6,268 nt of DNA from an uncultured Clostridia bacterium (GTDB taxonomy: Bacteria > Bacillota > Clostridia > UBA1381). Under the pieces are notes generated by a model that saw only the letters and a program-made list of their open reading frames with translations, did no database searches and had not been told where the DNA came from. Shown one piece after another: positions 1 to 4,879 of this stretch. The DNA lies in NCBI GenBank assembly GCA_945948775.1, contig CAMFCK010000057.1, forward strand, positions 1 through 6,268, written 5' to 3'. The number at the start of each line of letters is the position of its first letter. Position 1 is the stretch's first letter. The position numbers were made by a program, and so were the translations under genes.

Positions 1-144
1 GAGTTGCCGGATTTGTTGCCAAGTCTGAAAAAACAAGCAAAAATCGTGACATCTAATCCACACACTCAATTTGCGTTATCTAATCCGAGGTTACAACCTT
101 TCACAGATTATTCATCTCGACCACTTTCCATAGAGCGATTTTAA
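1..144 (+). CDS. possible C-terminal tail of an unrecognised gene (partial)
   Basis: A reading frame is open from the window edge for 47 codons and ends at TAA 142-144. The encoded tail is polar and proline-rich, ending in PLSIERF, and I do not recognise it. A second + frame is also open from the edge but stops at 54-56 (ending SKNRDI), so which frame, if either, is coding cannot be decided here. If real, the gene converges on the - strand genes to its right. Under the insertion model below, this would be old chromosome downstream of rlmD, or part of another element. Confidence 0.25.
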   Translation, partial: ELPDLLPSLKKQAKIVTSNPHTQFALSNPRLQPFTDYSSRPLSIERF

Positions 145-177
145 GTGGTGTTCGATATAGATGTCATAAGCTGACAC

Positions 178-212
178 TGCCGGAAAAGGCTTAAAATAAG
201 GCTTTTTAGGCA
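178..212 (-). terminator. imperfect hairpin just after the duplicated rlmD stop codon; candidate original rlmD terminator
   Basis: On the - strand the hairpin begins next to the TAA of the repeat copy at 213-254. The outer TGCC/GGCA arms (178-181 with 209-212) and an inner AAAAG/CTTTT stem (184-188 with 202-206) can pair. A single mismatch, three more pairs and a small AT loop complete it. The run of T lies within the stem rather than as a clean tail, so it is a weak intrinsic terminator. Its place directly after an rlmD tail, while no hairpin follows the intact rlmD gene, fits a terminator left behind by an insertion. Confidence 0.3.
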
Positions 213-254
213 TTATTTATCTTTTCGTGACATCAAACATACCGTCTCCACATG
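213..254 (-). repeat. copy A of 42-bp direct repeat: duplicated 3' end of rlmD (putative att site)
   Basis: This segment matches 2530-2571 at 39 of 42 positions in the same orientation, with mismatches at 227, 233 and 240. Read on the - strand it encodes HVETVCLMSRKDK plus TAA, against HVETVCLLSRKDK plus TAA in the intact gene. Two differences are silent and one is Leu/Met. Similarity stops abruptly at both ends: at the stop codon on one side and at the His codon on the other. The 14 bases at 241-254 are identical in both copies and are the likeliest crossover core. The alternative is the remnant of a second, deleted rlmD gene. Confidence 0.85.
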
Positions 255-358
255 TAATAGTTAGGCTATTTCGGAAATAAGTCCAAAAACACCGAAAAAC
301 GTTGATTTAACGGCCTTTTCCACATTCTCTATAGAATGCCGATGTCAAATCTGATGTC

Positions 359-766
359 TCACATTAGTAGGCTATTCTGTAATTTTTCAATTAGCGCTAT
401 ATCAGCCGGCAGCCAATCAACGCTATACAATTCGTCTTTATCAAGCCATCTTGCAGCTTCTGCTTCCTTGAGAATGATTTCTCCATCTACCACAACACAC
501 CGGAAACAATCCATACTTAAATGGAAAGTAGGGTAATCATACTCAATGGTATCAATCAATTCACCAACTTCTATTTTTACATCAAGTTCTTCTTGAATTT
601 CTCTTATTAGAGCTTGCTGCGATGTTTCTCCGACTTCAAGCTTTCCTCCAGGGAATTCCCATTTTCCCTTGAATTCACCATACCCTCTGGCAGTGGCAAA
701 AATCTTAGTTGTATTTTCTAAATAATCGCAGATGACCGCCGCCACTACTTTTATTGTCTTCACCAC
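359..766 (-). CDS. MutT-like Nudix hydrolase, (deoxy)nucleoside triphosphate pyrophosphohydrolase
   Basis: The 135-residue protein is a single Nudix domain, the usual size for MutT/NudG-type enzymes. The Nudix box is complete: G41, E47, then R55-E56-I57 and E59-E60, with WEFPGGKLE just before it and the ARWL segment (105-108) typical of this subgroup. It should hydrolyse a nucleoside triphosphate to the monophosphate plus pyrophosphate using Mg2+, in the cytoplasm. Candidate substrates are oxidised or modified dNTPs or CTP; the exact one cannot be read from sequence. The start is GTG at 766, or the next GTG at 763. A GAGG site lies 6-9 nt upstream, inside the end of the preceding gene, whose TAA ends one base before, so the two genes are probably translationally coupled. 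Such enzymes are common both in chromosomes and as cargo in accessory regions. Confidence 0.9.
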   Translation of the reverse strand: MVKTIKVVAAVICDYLENTTKIFATARGYGEFKGKWEFPGGKLEVGETSQQALIREIQEELDVKIEVGELIDTIEYDYPTFHLSMDCFRCVVVDGEIILKEAEAARWLDKDELYSVDWLPADIALIEKLQNSLLM

Positions 767-767
767 A

Positions 768-998
768 TTATTCCTCTACCGATTTCTTTCTTAATCTGAA
801 TTTATACTCTTTACGAACATTCCCATACTCATCTTTGTCATATTTCTTCAATGCCGCTCGGAAGGCTGATATTACAAAAGCAGGAAAAGTGCAGTCTTTT
901 CCCTGAATAGCTTTATCAACCCTATCGATTTTATTGTTGGGAAACCGTACCGTCTTATTTGTGGTTGACGAAACAGTAGGAATTTTAAACTTGCCCAT
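768..998 (-). CDS. small ribbon-helix-helix-like protein, probable DNA-binding regulator
   Basis: The 76-residue protein has the outline of a ribbon-helix-helix fold: a short strand KTVRFPNN (15-22), a helix around residues 22-34, a turn at DCTF, a second helix FVISAFRAALKKY (41-53), and a strongly basic tail rich in Lys and Arg (60-72). Similar small proteins of Clostridia are, from memory, mostly labelled hypothetical or YlcI/YnfO-like. The start ATG at 998 has a GAGGTGA site 4-5 nt upstream. An upstream in-frame ATG at 1043 would overlap the promoter and palindromes and lacks a good site. Two perfect palindromes sit just upstream, as expected for an autoregulated repressor. No toxin partner is evident; the next gene is the Nudix hydrolase. 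Function is inferred from fold only. Confidence 0.75.
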   Translation of the reverse strand: MGKFKIPTVSSTTNKTVRFPNNKIDRVDKAIQGKDCTFPAFVISAFRAALKKYDKDEYGNVRKEYKFRLRKKSVEE

Positions 999-1010
999 AA
1001 AGTCACCTCG

Positions 1011-1026
1011 CAATACATTTGTATTG
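1011..1026. promoter_or_regulatory. perfect palindrome, candidate operator of the RHH-Nudix operon
   Basis: CAATAC and GTATTG flank a 4-nt centre, directly upstream of the ribosome binding site at 1002-1008 and downstream of the candidate -10 box. This is a typical place for an autoregulatory operator, or for a 5' leader hairpin. The regulator would most simply be the RHH-like protein encoded next to it, which is an inference. Confidence 0.4.
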
Positions 1027-1031
1027 CTTAC

Positions 1032-1037
1032 AGTATA
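1032..1037 (-). promoter_or_regulatory. candidate -10 box of the RHH-Nudix operon
   Basis: Read on the - strand, TATACT lies 34 nt before the ATG at 998, preceded by TGTGCTA. No good -35 hexamer is seen at the right distance. Instead the palindrome at 1056-1070 covers that region. The promoter is therefore weak, activator-dependent, or misplaced by me. Confidence 0.35.
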
Positions 1038-1055
1038 TAGCACAAATTAACGAAA

Positions 1056-1070
1056 ATATGCATTGCATAT
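1056..1070. promoter_or_regulatory. perfect 7+1+7 palindrome over the -35 region
   Basis: ATATGCA and TGCATAT surround a single central base. It lies about 19 nt upstream of the candidate -10 box of the RHH-Nudix operon, where a bound protein would compete with or recruit RNA polymerase. Its sequence is unrelated to the palindrome at 1011-1026, so two proteins or two modes may be involved. Confidence 0.4.
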
Positions 1071-1096
1071 GTGTTACAATGATTACATACCTGTTG

Positions 1097-1119
1097 GAAC
1101 GGGAATTTCCCGTTCTTTT
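1097..1119 (+). terminator. strong hairpin downstream of the protease gene, with its T run on the + strand
   Basis: GAACGGGAA (1097-1105) and TTCCCGTTC (1107-1115) are perfect inverted repeats; with a realistic loop they give a 7-bp GC-containing stem. TTTT follows on the + strand (1116-1119). On the - strand, the direction of the protease gene ending at 1161, the hairpin is preceded by A and lacks a T run. No + strand gene is there to be terminated. It may still define the 3' end of the protease mRNA, or be an old element part. Confidence 0.45.
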
Positions 1120-1160
1120 GTTGTAAATACTTCATCTTTCCGCTCCGTTTTATGTCAATT

Positions 1161-2507
1161 TCACGACATTAAGTTCCAATATTCTTCTCCCAATGACAGG
1201 GGGACAAATTCTAAAATCTTTGCTCCCGTGTTATTGTCGGCAGTATTTGTAGTTATTATGGGATAGCCACTGCTGTTTTTCTTAAGCAGCATTCTCTTCA
1301 TACCGATTTCCGGCTGTTCATAGTCATCGGAATCGGTAACGAAAAGTGCGGTTATTTCGTTATTATGGTCAAGTTCCACACCCCAAAGGGTTATAATATG
1401 TGTCACACCGTATGTAGGTGTATTGTGAATAATACCTATAGATTGTCCGTCCTTCATATAATAAATAATATCTCGCTTAAAGGCAGAATAATCACCTGCC
1501 CAAAATCTCCTTGTAAGGTTCTTTTTTTCAAACACATCATAGAAAAAGCCGCCCCTCGGATCCCATTTGAAAAAATCCGGGGTGTTAACCTTTCCCATAG
1601 TATTTACCTGATAACCGTTTATAAAAAAGTCGTTTAAAAGGTCGGCGTTATAAGCATAATTGGGGCTTTCAAAATATCTTCTGAAAAGGTTATAAATTCC
1701 GCTTTTTGACTGACCCTTATATGAATTTCTGAGTTCTTCCAATTGGTCAAGCTTTGCTTGTGTTTCGGAAGTGATTTCCCCCTCTGCCAAATTGCCAAGA
1801 TACGCATCTATATTATCTTTATTTTGGTCAAGCCACCAATGAAGCTGATTTGCGCTTACTGCGGCATAGCACATATTCGCATCTCCGCCGTCCCCCTGCG
1901 GCAGGCTCTTGTTAACATCATACCAGCCACTGCCTTTATCCTGTCCCGCATAAAAAAACGAGTAGTTTGAATCCGTAATGTCAACTTCTTTTTCAAATTC
2001 AGATAACAGCGGCGCCTGAATTCCTTTTGTCCATATCACTGCACGGGGTTCATTTTCTTCCGTTTTGTAAGTTATTACATTTTGGTTTTTCTCCGTTCTC
2101 AGCTTCCTTGCGATTTCTTCAACCTTTTTTTCAAGCTCGGAGCTTGCTTTCATATCAATGGTTTCCGCTTTTGAAACAGGTTTGATATTGTCAAGGTCCT
2201 CCCAGACCATAACCTTTACCGTGTCCGCTTCACTTGGAATATTAAACACCTCTGTTTCGGTCCGATATTTTCTGACCTCCGCATTGATGCATCTGTTGTT
2301 ATTATATTTGGCTATTATAATATGACAAGAGTCAGGCATAGCGGTTAATTTCACGGTACCTGTTGAGTAATTGCCGTATTTTTGTACTGCCGTTTTTACG
2401 GTCGGAACCGCATCATTCTCCTGTAAAACAGCAGTTTGTGCCGATACTGCATATGTGTTTAACAGTACGGTAAAAAGTATCATCAAAACAAAAGGTATCT
2501 TTTTCAC
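1161..2507 (-). CDS. secreted IdeS/Mac-family cysteine peptidase (peptidase C66), IgG-degrading-enzyme homologue
   Basis: The protein has 448 residues. A Sec signal peptide (KKIPF then a hydrophobic core, predicted cleavage after VSA at 21-23) is followed by an N-terminal region (about 24-150) and a catalytic domain (about 155-448) that matches streptococcal IdeS to its end. Shared blocks are VIWTKG (157-162), WYDVNK (195-200), LHWWLDQNKD (222-231), FFINGY (294-299), DPRGG (316-320), HIITLWG (370-376), VTDSD (390-394), IGMK and a late W-N. Expected catalytic residues are all present: Lys200, Cys213, His370, Asp392 and Asp394. The His-to-Asp spacing equals that of IdeS. Known members cut IgG or IgM below the hinge; the target here is unknown. 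No LPXTG or lipobox is seen, so the enzyme is probably released. The start is GTG 2507, with AAAGGGG 8 nt upstream; an overlapping ATG is out of frame. The gene begins 22 bp after rlmD with no terminator between them. Confidence 0.92.
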   Translation of the reverse strand: MKKIPFVLMILFTVLLNTYAVSAQTAVLQENDAVPTVKTAVQKYGNYSTGTVKLTAMPDSCHIIIAKYNNNRCINAEVRKYRTETEVFNIPSEADTVKVMVWEDLDNIKPVSKAETIDMKASSELEKKVEEIARKLRTEKNQNVITYKTEENEPRAVIWTKGIQAPLLSEFEKEVDITDSNYSFFYAGQDKGSGWYDVNKSLPQGDGGDANMCYAAVSANQLHWWLDQNKDNIDAYLGNLAEGEITSETQAKLDQLEELRNSYKGQSKSGIYNLFRRYFESPNYAYNADLLNDFFINGYQVNTMGKVNTPDFFKWDPRGGFFYDVFEKKNLTRRFWAGDYSAFKRDIIYYMKDGQSIGIIHNTPTYGVTHIITLWGVELDHNNEITALFVTDSDDYEQPEIGMKRMLLKKNSSGYPIITTNTADNNTGAKILEFVPLSLGEEYWNLMS

Positions 2508-2529
2508 TTTTCATACCCCTTTAAGGTTC

Positions 2530-2571
2530 TTATTTATCTTTTCTTGACAGCAAACAGACCGTCTCCACATG
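2530..2571 (-). repeat. copy B of 42-bp direct repeat, inside the 3' end of intact rlmD (putative att site)
   Basis: This is the partner of 213-254. It encodes the last 13 residues and stop of the methyltransferase, including the catalytic glutamate of the HVET motif. That conservation makes the DNA a dependable target for a site-specific recombinase. If the crossover lies in the identical block 2558-2571, the distal part (2530-2557) came with the element and the native tail is the one at 213-240. Confidence 0.85.
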
Positions 2572-3879
2572 CTTTGTTTGTGGAAACATATCAAAGCCGG
2601 ATACGCAAGCGAGAGTATAACCGCCCTGTGTGAGGAATTTTACATCACGTGCAAGAGTCGCCGGATTACAGGAAACATACACTATACGTTCCGGAGTGGC
2701 AGCGAGTATTGCATCCAGCGTCTTTTCATCGCTGCCTTTTCGCGGTGGATCAAGAATTACAGTATCCGGGCATTCGCCTCGGCGTATAAGCTCAGGAACA
2801 ATATCTTCAGCCGCAGAACAGTAAAAATCAGCGTTGCTTATACCGTTATTTTCAGCATTTTTTCTTGCATCATCAATCGCATCCGGTACGATTTCAACAC
2901 CGATTACATGCTTTGATTTTACTGCGGCACAAAGAGAAATTGTCCCTATGCCGCAGTAAAGGTCAAACACAGTTTTTGTTTTGTCGAGCATAGCATATTC
3001 AAGCACTTTCTGATAGAGGTGCTCAGTCTGGGCATGATTTATCTGAAAAAAGCTGTGAGAGGATATGTCATAGCGCAGACCTGAAAGCTCGTCCGCGAGT
3101 ACAGCATCTCCGTAGAGGAGAATATTTCTGTCGCCGAGAACAAGATTTGTCTTTCTCTTATTTATATTAAGAATAACAGAAGAAATTCGCTCGGATGTAT
3201 GCCTCAGCATATAAACCAGCCGTTCGCGGTGCGGTATGCTGTCAGCGTTTACGGAAATGACTACCATAACGTTACCGGTGATGCTTGATGTACGCGTGAA
3301 TACACGGCGCAGTATTCCTGTGTGTGTAAACTCGTTGTAGGGCGGCAGTTTTTCTGCGCAGAAAAAATCTTTTATACAATTCATAATATCAGCGTTTAAA
3401 CTGTCGCCTAACAGGCAATCATTTAAAGGTACAACCTGATGAGTGCCAGAACGGTAAAATCCCCATTCGCCCTCGGAGGAAATCGGGAAGACCATTTTAT
3501 TGCGATATCGCAGCTGATCGGTTGCAGGAAAAAACTCCGGCTCACAGTTAATTCCGCCTATGCGTAAAAGTGAATCAGCTATAAGTCCTTTTTTATATTC
3601 GCATTGCGCATCATAACTCATAGCCATCAGTTGGCATCCGCCACATTCATTAAAATGAGGGCAGGGAGGAGTGCGTCGAAAGGGAGAAGGCGATGTGATG
3701 CGGAGCAAATCGGCAAAGCCGTAGCTTTTGTTGAGCTTACTGATTCTTGCTAAAACCGTATCACCGGTAACAGCGCCGCTTATAAACAACGTAAATCCGC
3801 CGACCTTTCCTATACCTGCACCGGAGCTTGTCATGGCATCTATATTAATTGTATATTCACGGTTTAATACAGGAAGCAT
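2530..3879 (-). CDS. rlmD: 23S rRNA (uracil-5-)-methyltransferase, RlmD/RlmCD type (TrmA/RumA family)
   Basis: The 449-residue enzyme transfers a methyl group from S-adenosylmethionine to C5 of uracils in 23S rRNA; in Gram-positives one RlmCD-type enzyme often modifies both U747 and U1939 (E. coli numbering). Domains in order are TRAM (about 1-62), a [4Fe-4S] site with Cys73, Cys79, Cys82 and Cys155, and a Rossmann methyltransferase domain. The SAM motif is FDLYCGIGT (305-313), the DPPRKG motif is 377-382, the catalytic Cys404 sits in SCNP, and Glu439 in HVET is the general base. Start ATG 3879 is chosen because it has an AGGA site 9 nt upstream and begins at the family's N terminus. The longer frame to 3924 would run back through the -10 box. 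The gene is complete despite the insertion proposed at its end. RlmD versus RlmCD cannot be told apart from sequence alone. Confidence 0.93.
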   Translation of the reverse strand: MLPVLNREYTINIDAMTSSGAGIGKVGGFTLFISGAVTGDTVLARISKLNKSYGFADLLRITSPSPFRRTPPCPHFNECGGCQLMAMSYDAQCEYKKGLIADSLLRIGGINCEPEFFPATDQLRYRNKMVFPISSEGEWGFYRSGTHQVVPLNDCLLGDSLNADIMNCIKDFFCAEKLPPYNEFTHTGILRRVFTRTSSITGNVMVVISVNADSIPHRERLVYMLRHTSERISSVILNINKRKTNLVLGDRNILLYGDAVLADELSGLRYDISSHSFFQINHAQTEHLYQKVLEYAMLDKTKTVFDLYCGIGTISLCAAVKSKHVIGVEIVPDAIDDARKNAENNGISNADFYCSAAEDIVPELIRRGECPDTVILDPPRKGSDEKTLDAILAATPERIVYVSCNPATLARDVKFLTQGGYTLACVSGFDMFPQTKHVETVCLLSRKDK

Positions 3880-3912
3880 AGATATCAATCCTTTTTTTAT
3901 CATGATATAAGT

Positions 3913-3941
3913 ATTATACATCAAAATAGTCGGCCAGGCAA
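3913..3941 (-). promoter_or_regulatory. sigma-A promoter of rlmD
   Basis: On the - strand, TTGCCT (3936-3941) and a perfect TATAAT (3913-3918) are separated by 17 nt. Transcription should start near 3906, giving a short leader of about 27 nt before ATG 3879. It may also drive the protease gene downstream, since no terminator lies between them. Confidence 0.8.
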
Positions 3942-3982
3942 GCTGTTCATAGAATATTAAAATTTATTTAATAATATTTTCA

Positions 3983-4011
3983 TTGACAAACATAGTATAC
4001 AATGCTATAAT
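3983..4011 (+). promoter_or_regulatory. consensus sigma-A promoter of the ctsR operon
   Basis: TTGACA (3983-3988) and TATAAT (4006-4011) are both perfect, 17 nt apart, with a TGC extended -10. AT-rich sequence directly upstream (3953-3982), including a 7-bp inverted repeat AATATTA/TAATATT, could serve as an UP element. Such strength suits an operon held down by a repressor until stress. A separate sigma-B promoter was not seen. Confidence 0.9.
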
Positions 4012-4020
4012 TCAATTAAA

Positions 4021-4043
4021 GGTCAAAGAAAGTCAAAGTCAAA
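4021..4043 (+). promoter_or_regulatory. CtsR operator (tandem heptads)
   Basis: GGTCAAA GAA AGTCAAA at 4021-4037 matches the CtsR consensus RGTCAAA-NAN-RGTCAAA exactly. A further AGTCAAA at 4037-4043 overlaps the second heptad by one base. The site covers roughly +4 to +26 of the transcript start region and ends just before the ribosome binding site. Bound CtsR would therefore block transcription of its own operon. Confidence 0.95.
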
Positions 4044-4055
4044 GAAGGTGAGACG

Positions 4056-4493
4056 ATGGGTATCAGCGATAGAATTGAGGCTTTTATATGCGAGCTTTTG
4101 AAAGCCGACGATGGCTGGGTGGAACTGGGAAGAAACGAGCTTGCGGGCATCTTCAACTGTGTGCCGTCACAGATAAACTATGTAATAAGAACAAGATTTA
4201 CGCCCGAGCGCGGATATGCTGTGCAATCGCGCCGCGGCGGCGGAGGATATCTTAAGATAAGGCGCATGTCCGAGTCTGGATTGCAGCAGATAGAGCAACT
4301 CGGCAACGAGGTGACTGCTGAACAGGCAAGCGATACAGTGGAACTGCTGCTTGAATGCGGAGCGATAGACGAGCGGTCTGCGCGGCTTATAACTGCCGCG
4401 GTGCTTGATGACAGGCTCAAAGAAAGTAAAGACGCCGGCAGTATAAGGTCATCAATATTGAGAACAATGCTGAAAGAGGCAATAATGATATAA
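4056..4493 (+). CDS. ctsR: CtsR, transcriptional repressor of class III stress genes
   Basis: The 145-residue protein is a little under the usual 150-155 residues. The N-terminal winged helix-turn-helix domain (about 1-72) includes SQINYVIRTRFTPERGY and the glycine-rich wing RRGGGGYLKI (59-68), whose tetraglycine acts as the heat sensor in Bacillus. The C-terminal helical domain (about 75-145) serves dimerisation and ClpC/McsB contact. CtsR represses clp genes at normal temperature and is released by heat or through McsB-dependent inactivation. It has its own operator at 4021-4043, so it is autoregulated. The start ATG 4056 follows an AAGGTGAG site. The stop lies two bases into the ribosome binding site of mcsA. 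Confidence 0.95.
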   Translation: MGISDRIEAFICELLKADDGWVELGRNELAGIFNCVPSQINYVIRTRFTPERGYAVQSRRGGGGYLKIRRMSESGLQQIEQLGNEVTAEQASDTVELLLECGAIDERSARLITAAVLDDRLKESKDAGSIRSSILRTMLKEAIMI

Positions 4494-4507
4494 AAGGAGT
4501 GATTTTT

Positions 4508-4864
4508 ATGTATGATTTATTTTCGGATTTTTCAAATTTTTTCGACGGGTTCGACGTATATCCTGTATACCGTCAGGAGGCAAGATGCAAAAAGTGCGGT
4601 ATGAGCTACAGTGAATTTCAGAAAAACGGAAGACTTGGCTGTGCGGAGTGTTATGAAGCATTTTCAACACCGATAGAGACTACGCTCAGACGTATTCACG
4701 GCAACGCAGAGCACAGAGGAAAAATGCCGCAGACAGCATGTGCGGGTATTTCAAAGAAACGAAAAATAGAGGATTTAAAGGAAAGAATAGCAAAGGCTGT
4801 TGCAGCGGAGGATTACGAAACTGCAGCAAACCTTCACAAGGAATTGAAAAGCCTTGACGCATAA
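4508..4864 (+). CDS. mcsA: McsA, short form with one zinc module and a UVR domain
   Basis: McsA activates the arginine kinase McsB and links it to ClpC-dependent quality control. This protein has 118 residues, whereas the family usually has about 170-185. It keeps the second zinc module (Cys27, Cys30, Cys45, Cys48 in CKKCGMSYSEF and GCAECYEAF) and a C-terminal UVR coiled-coil domain (about 85-116). It lacks the usual N-terminal module with two CXXC pairs and starts instead in a Phe-rich linker (DLFSDFSNFFDGF). Start ATG 4508 is set by AAAGGAG 8 nt upstream; an in-frame GTG at 4499 lies within that site. No frameshifted remnant of the missing module fits, because ctsR ends 14 bp upstream. The form appears intact rather than broken. 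Confidence 0.9.
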   Translation: MYDLFSDFSNFFDGFDVYPVYRQEARCKKCGMSYSEFQKNGRLGCAECYEAFSTPIETTLRRIHGNAEHRGKMPQTACAGISKKRKIEDLKERIAKAVAAEDYETAANLHKELKSLDA

Positions 4865-4879
4865 ATAGGGGGTGATATT

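Larger units (their letters stand above)
145..358. other. non-coding stretch between the left edge and the Nudix gene
   Basis: No convincing gene is seen on either strand. The stretch contains the rlmD-tail repeat (213-254), an imperfect hairpin (178-212), a perfect 6-bp inverted repeat CATTCT/AGAATG with a 4-nt loop (323-338), and a weak 4-bp hairpin (300-312) that would be followed by five T on the - strand. The last could end the Nudix transcript but is very short. The 7-mer TGACATC or its complement GATGTCA occurs at 160-166, 228-234 and 341-347, and also at 47-53. Confidence 0.6.
241..2571. mobile_element. putative att-flanked accessory insertion at the 3' end of rlmD (CIME-like, no recombinase)
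   Basis: About 2.3 kb lie between two direct copies of the rlmD 3' end and hold an IdeS-like protease, a ribbon-helix-helix-like protein and a Nudix hydrolase, all on the - strand. Elements that enter the 3' end of a gene typically regenerate that end, and the gene to the right is indeed intact. From memory, the same place in the homologous rum gene is the described site for ICEs of Streptococcus suis, so this is a plausible hotspot. No integrase, relaxase or origin is visible, so the segment would be a remnant or a cis-mobilisable element needing a helper. A wider nested structure extending left of the window cannot be excluded. Confidence 0.55.

Noticed and set aside
213..254. tRNA or IS-type boundary as the cause of the repeat
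   Set aside because: No tRNA-like sequence, transposase or terminal inverted repeats are seen; 42 bp is too long for a target-site duplication and it matches a gene's 3' end exactly.
359..998. RHH-Nudix pair as a toxin-antitoxin system
   Set aside because: The Nudix protein has a complete catalytic box and resembles house-cleaning pyrophosphohydrolases; nothing marks it as a toxin.
999..1043. Longer RHH-like protein starting at ATG 1043
   Set aside because: The extension overlaps the candidate -10 box and a palindrome, whereas ATG 998 has a clear GAGGTGA site.
2569..2916. Open frames on the + strand opposite rlmD and the protease gene
   Set aside because: They are complements of strongly supported genes and encode no recognisable protein.
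3880..3924. Upstream start codons for rlmD (ATG at 3924, 3921 or 3903)
   Set aside because: The first two lie upstream of the -10 box and could not be on the transcript; the third lacks a ribosome binding site and extends beyond the family's N terminus.
4499..4507. GTG 4499 as the mcsA start
   Set aside because: It falls inside the Shine-Dalgarno sequence that serves ATG 4508.
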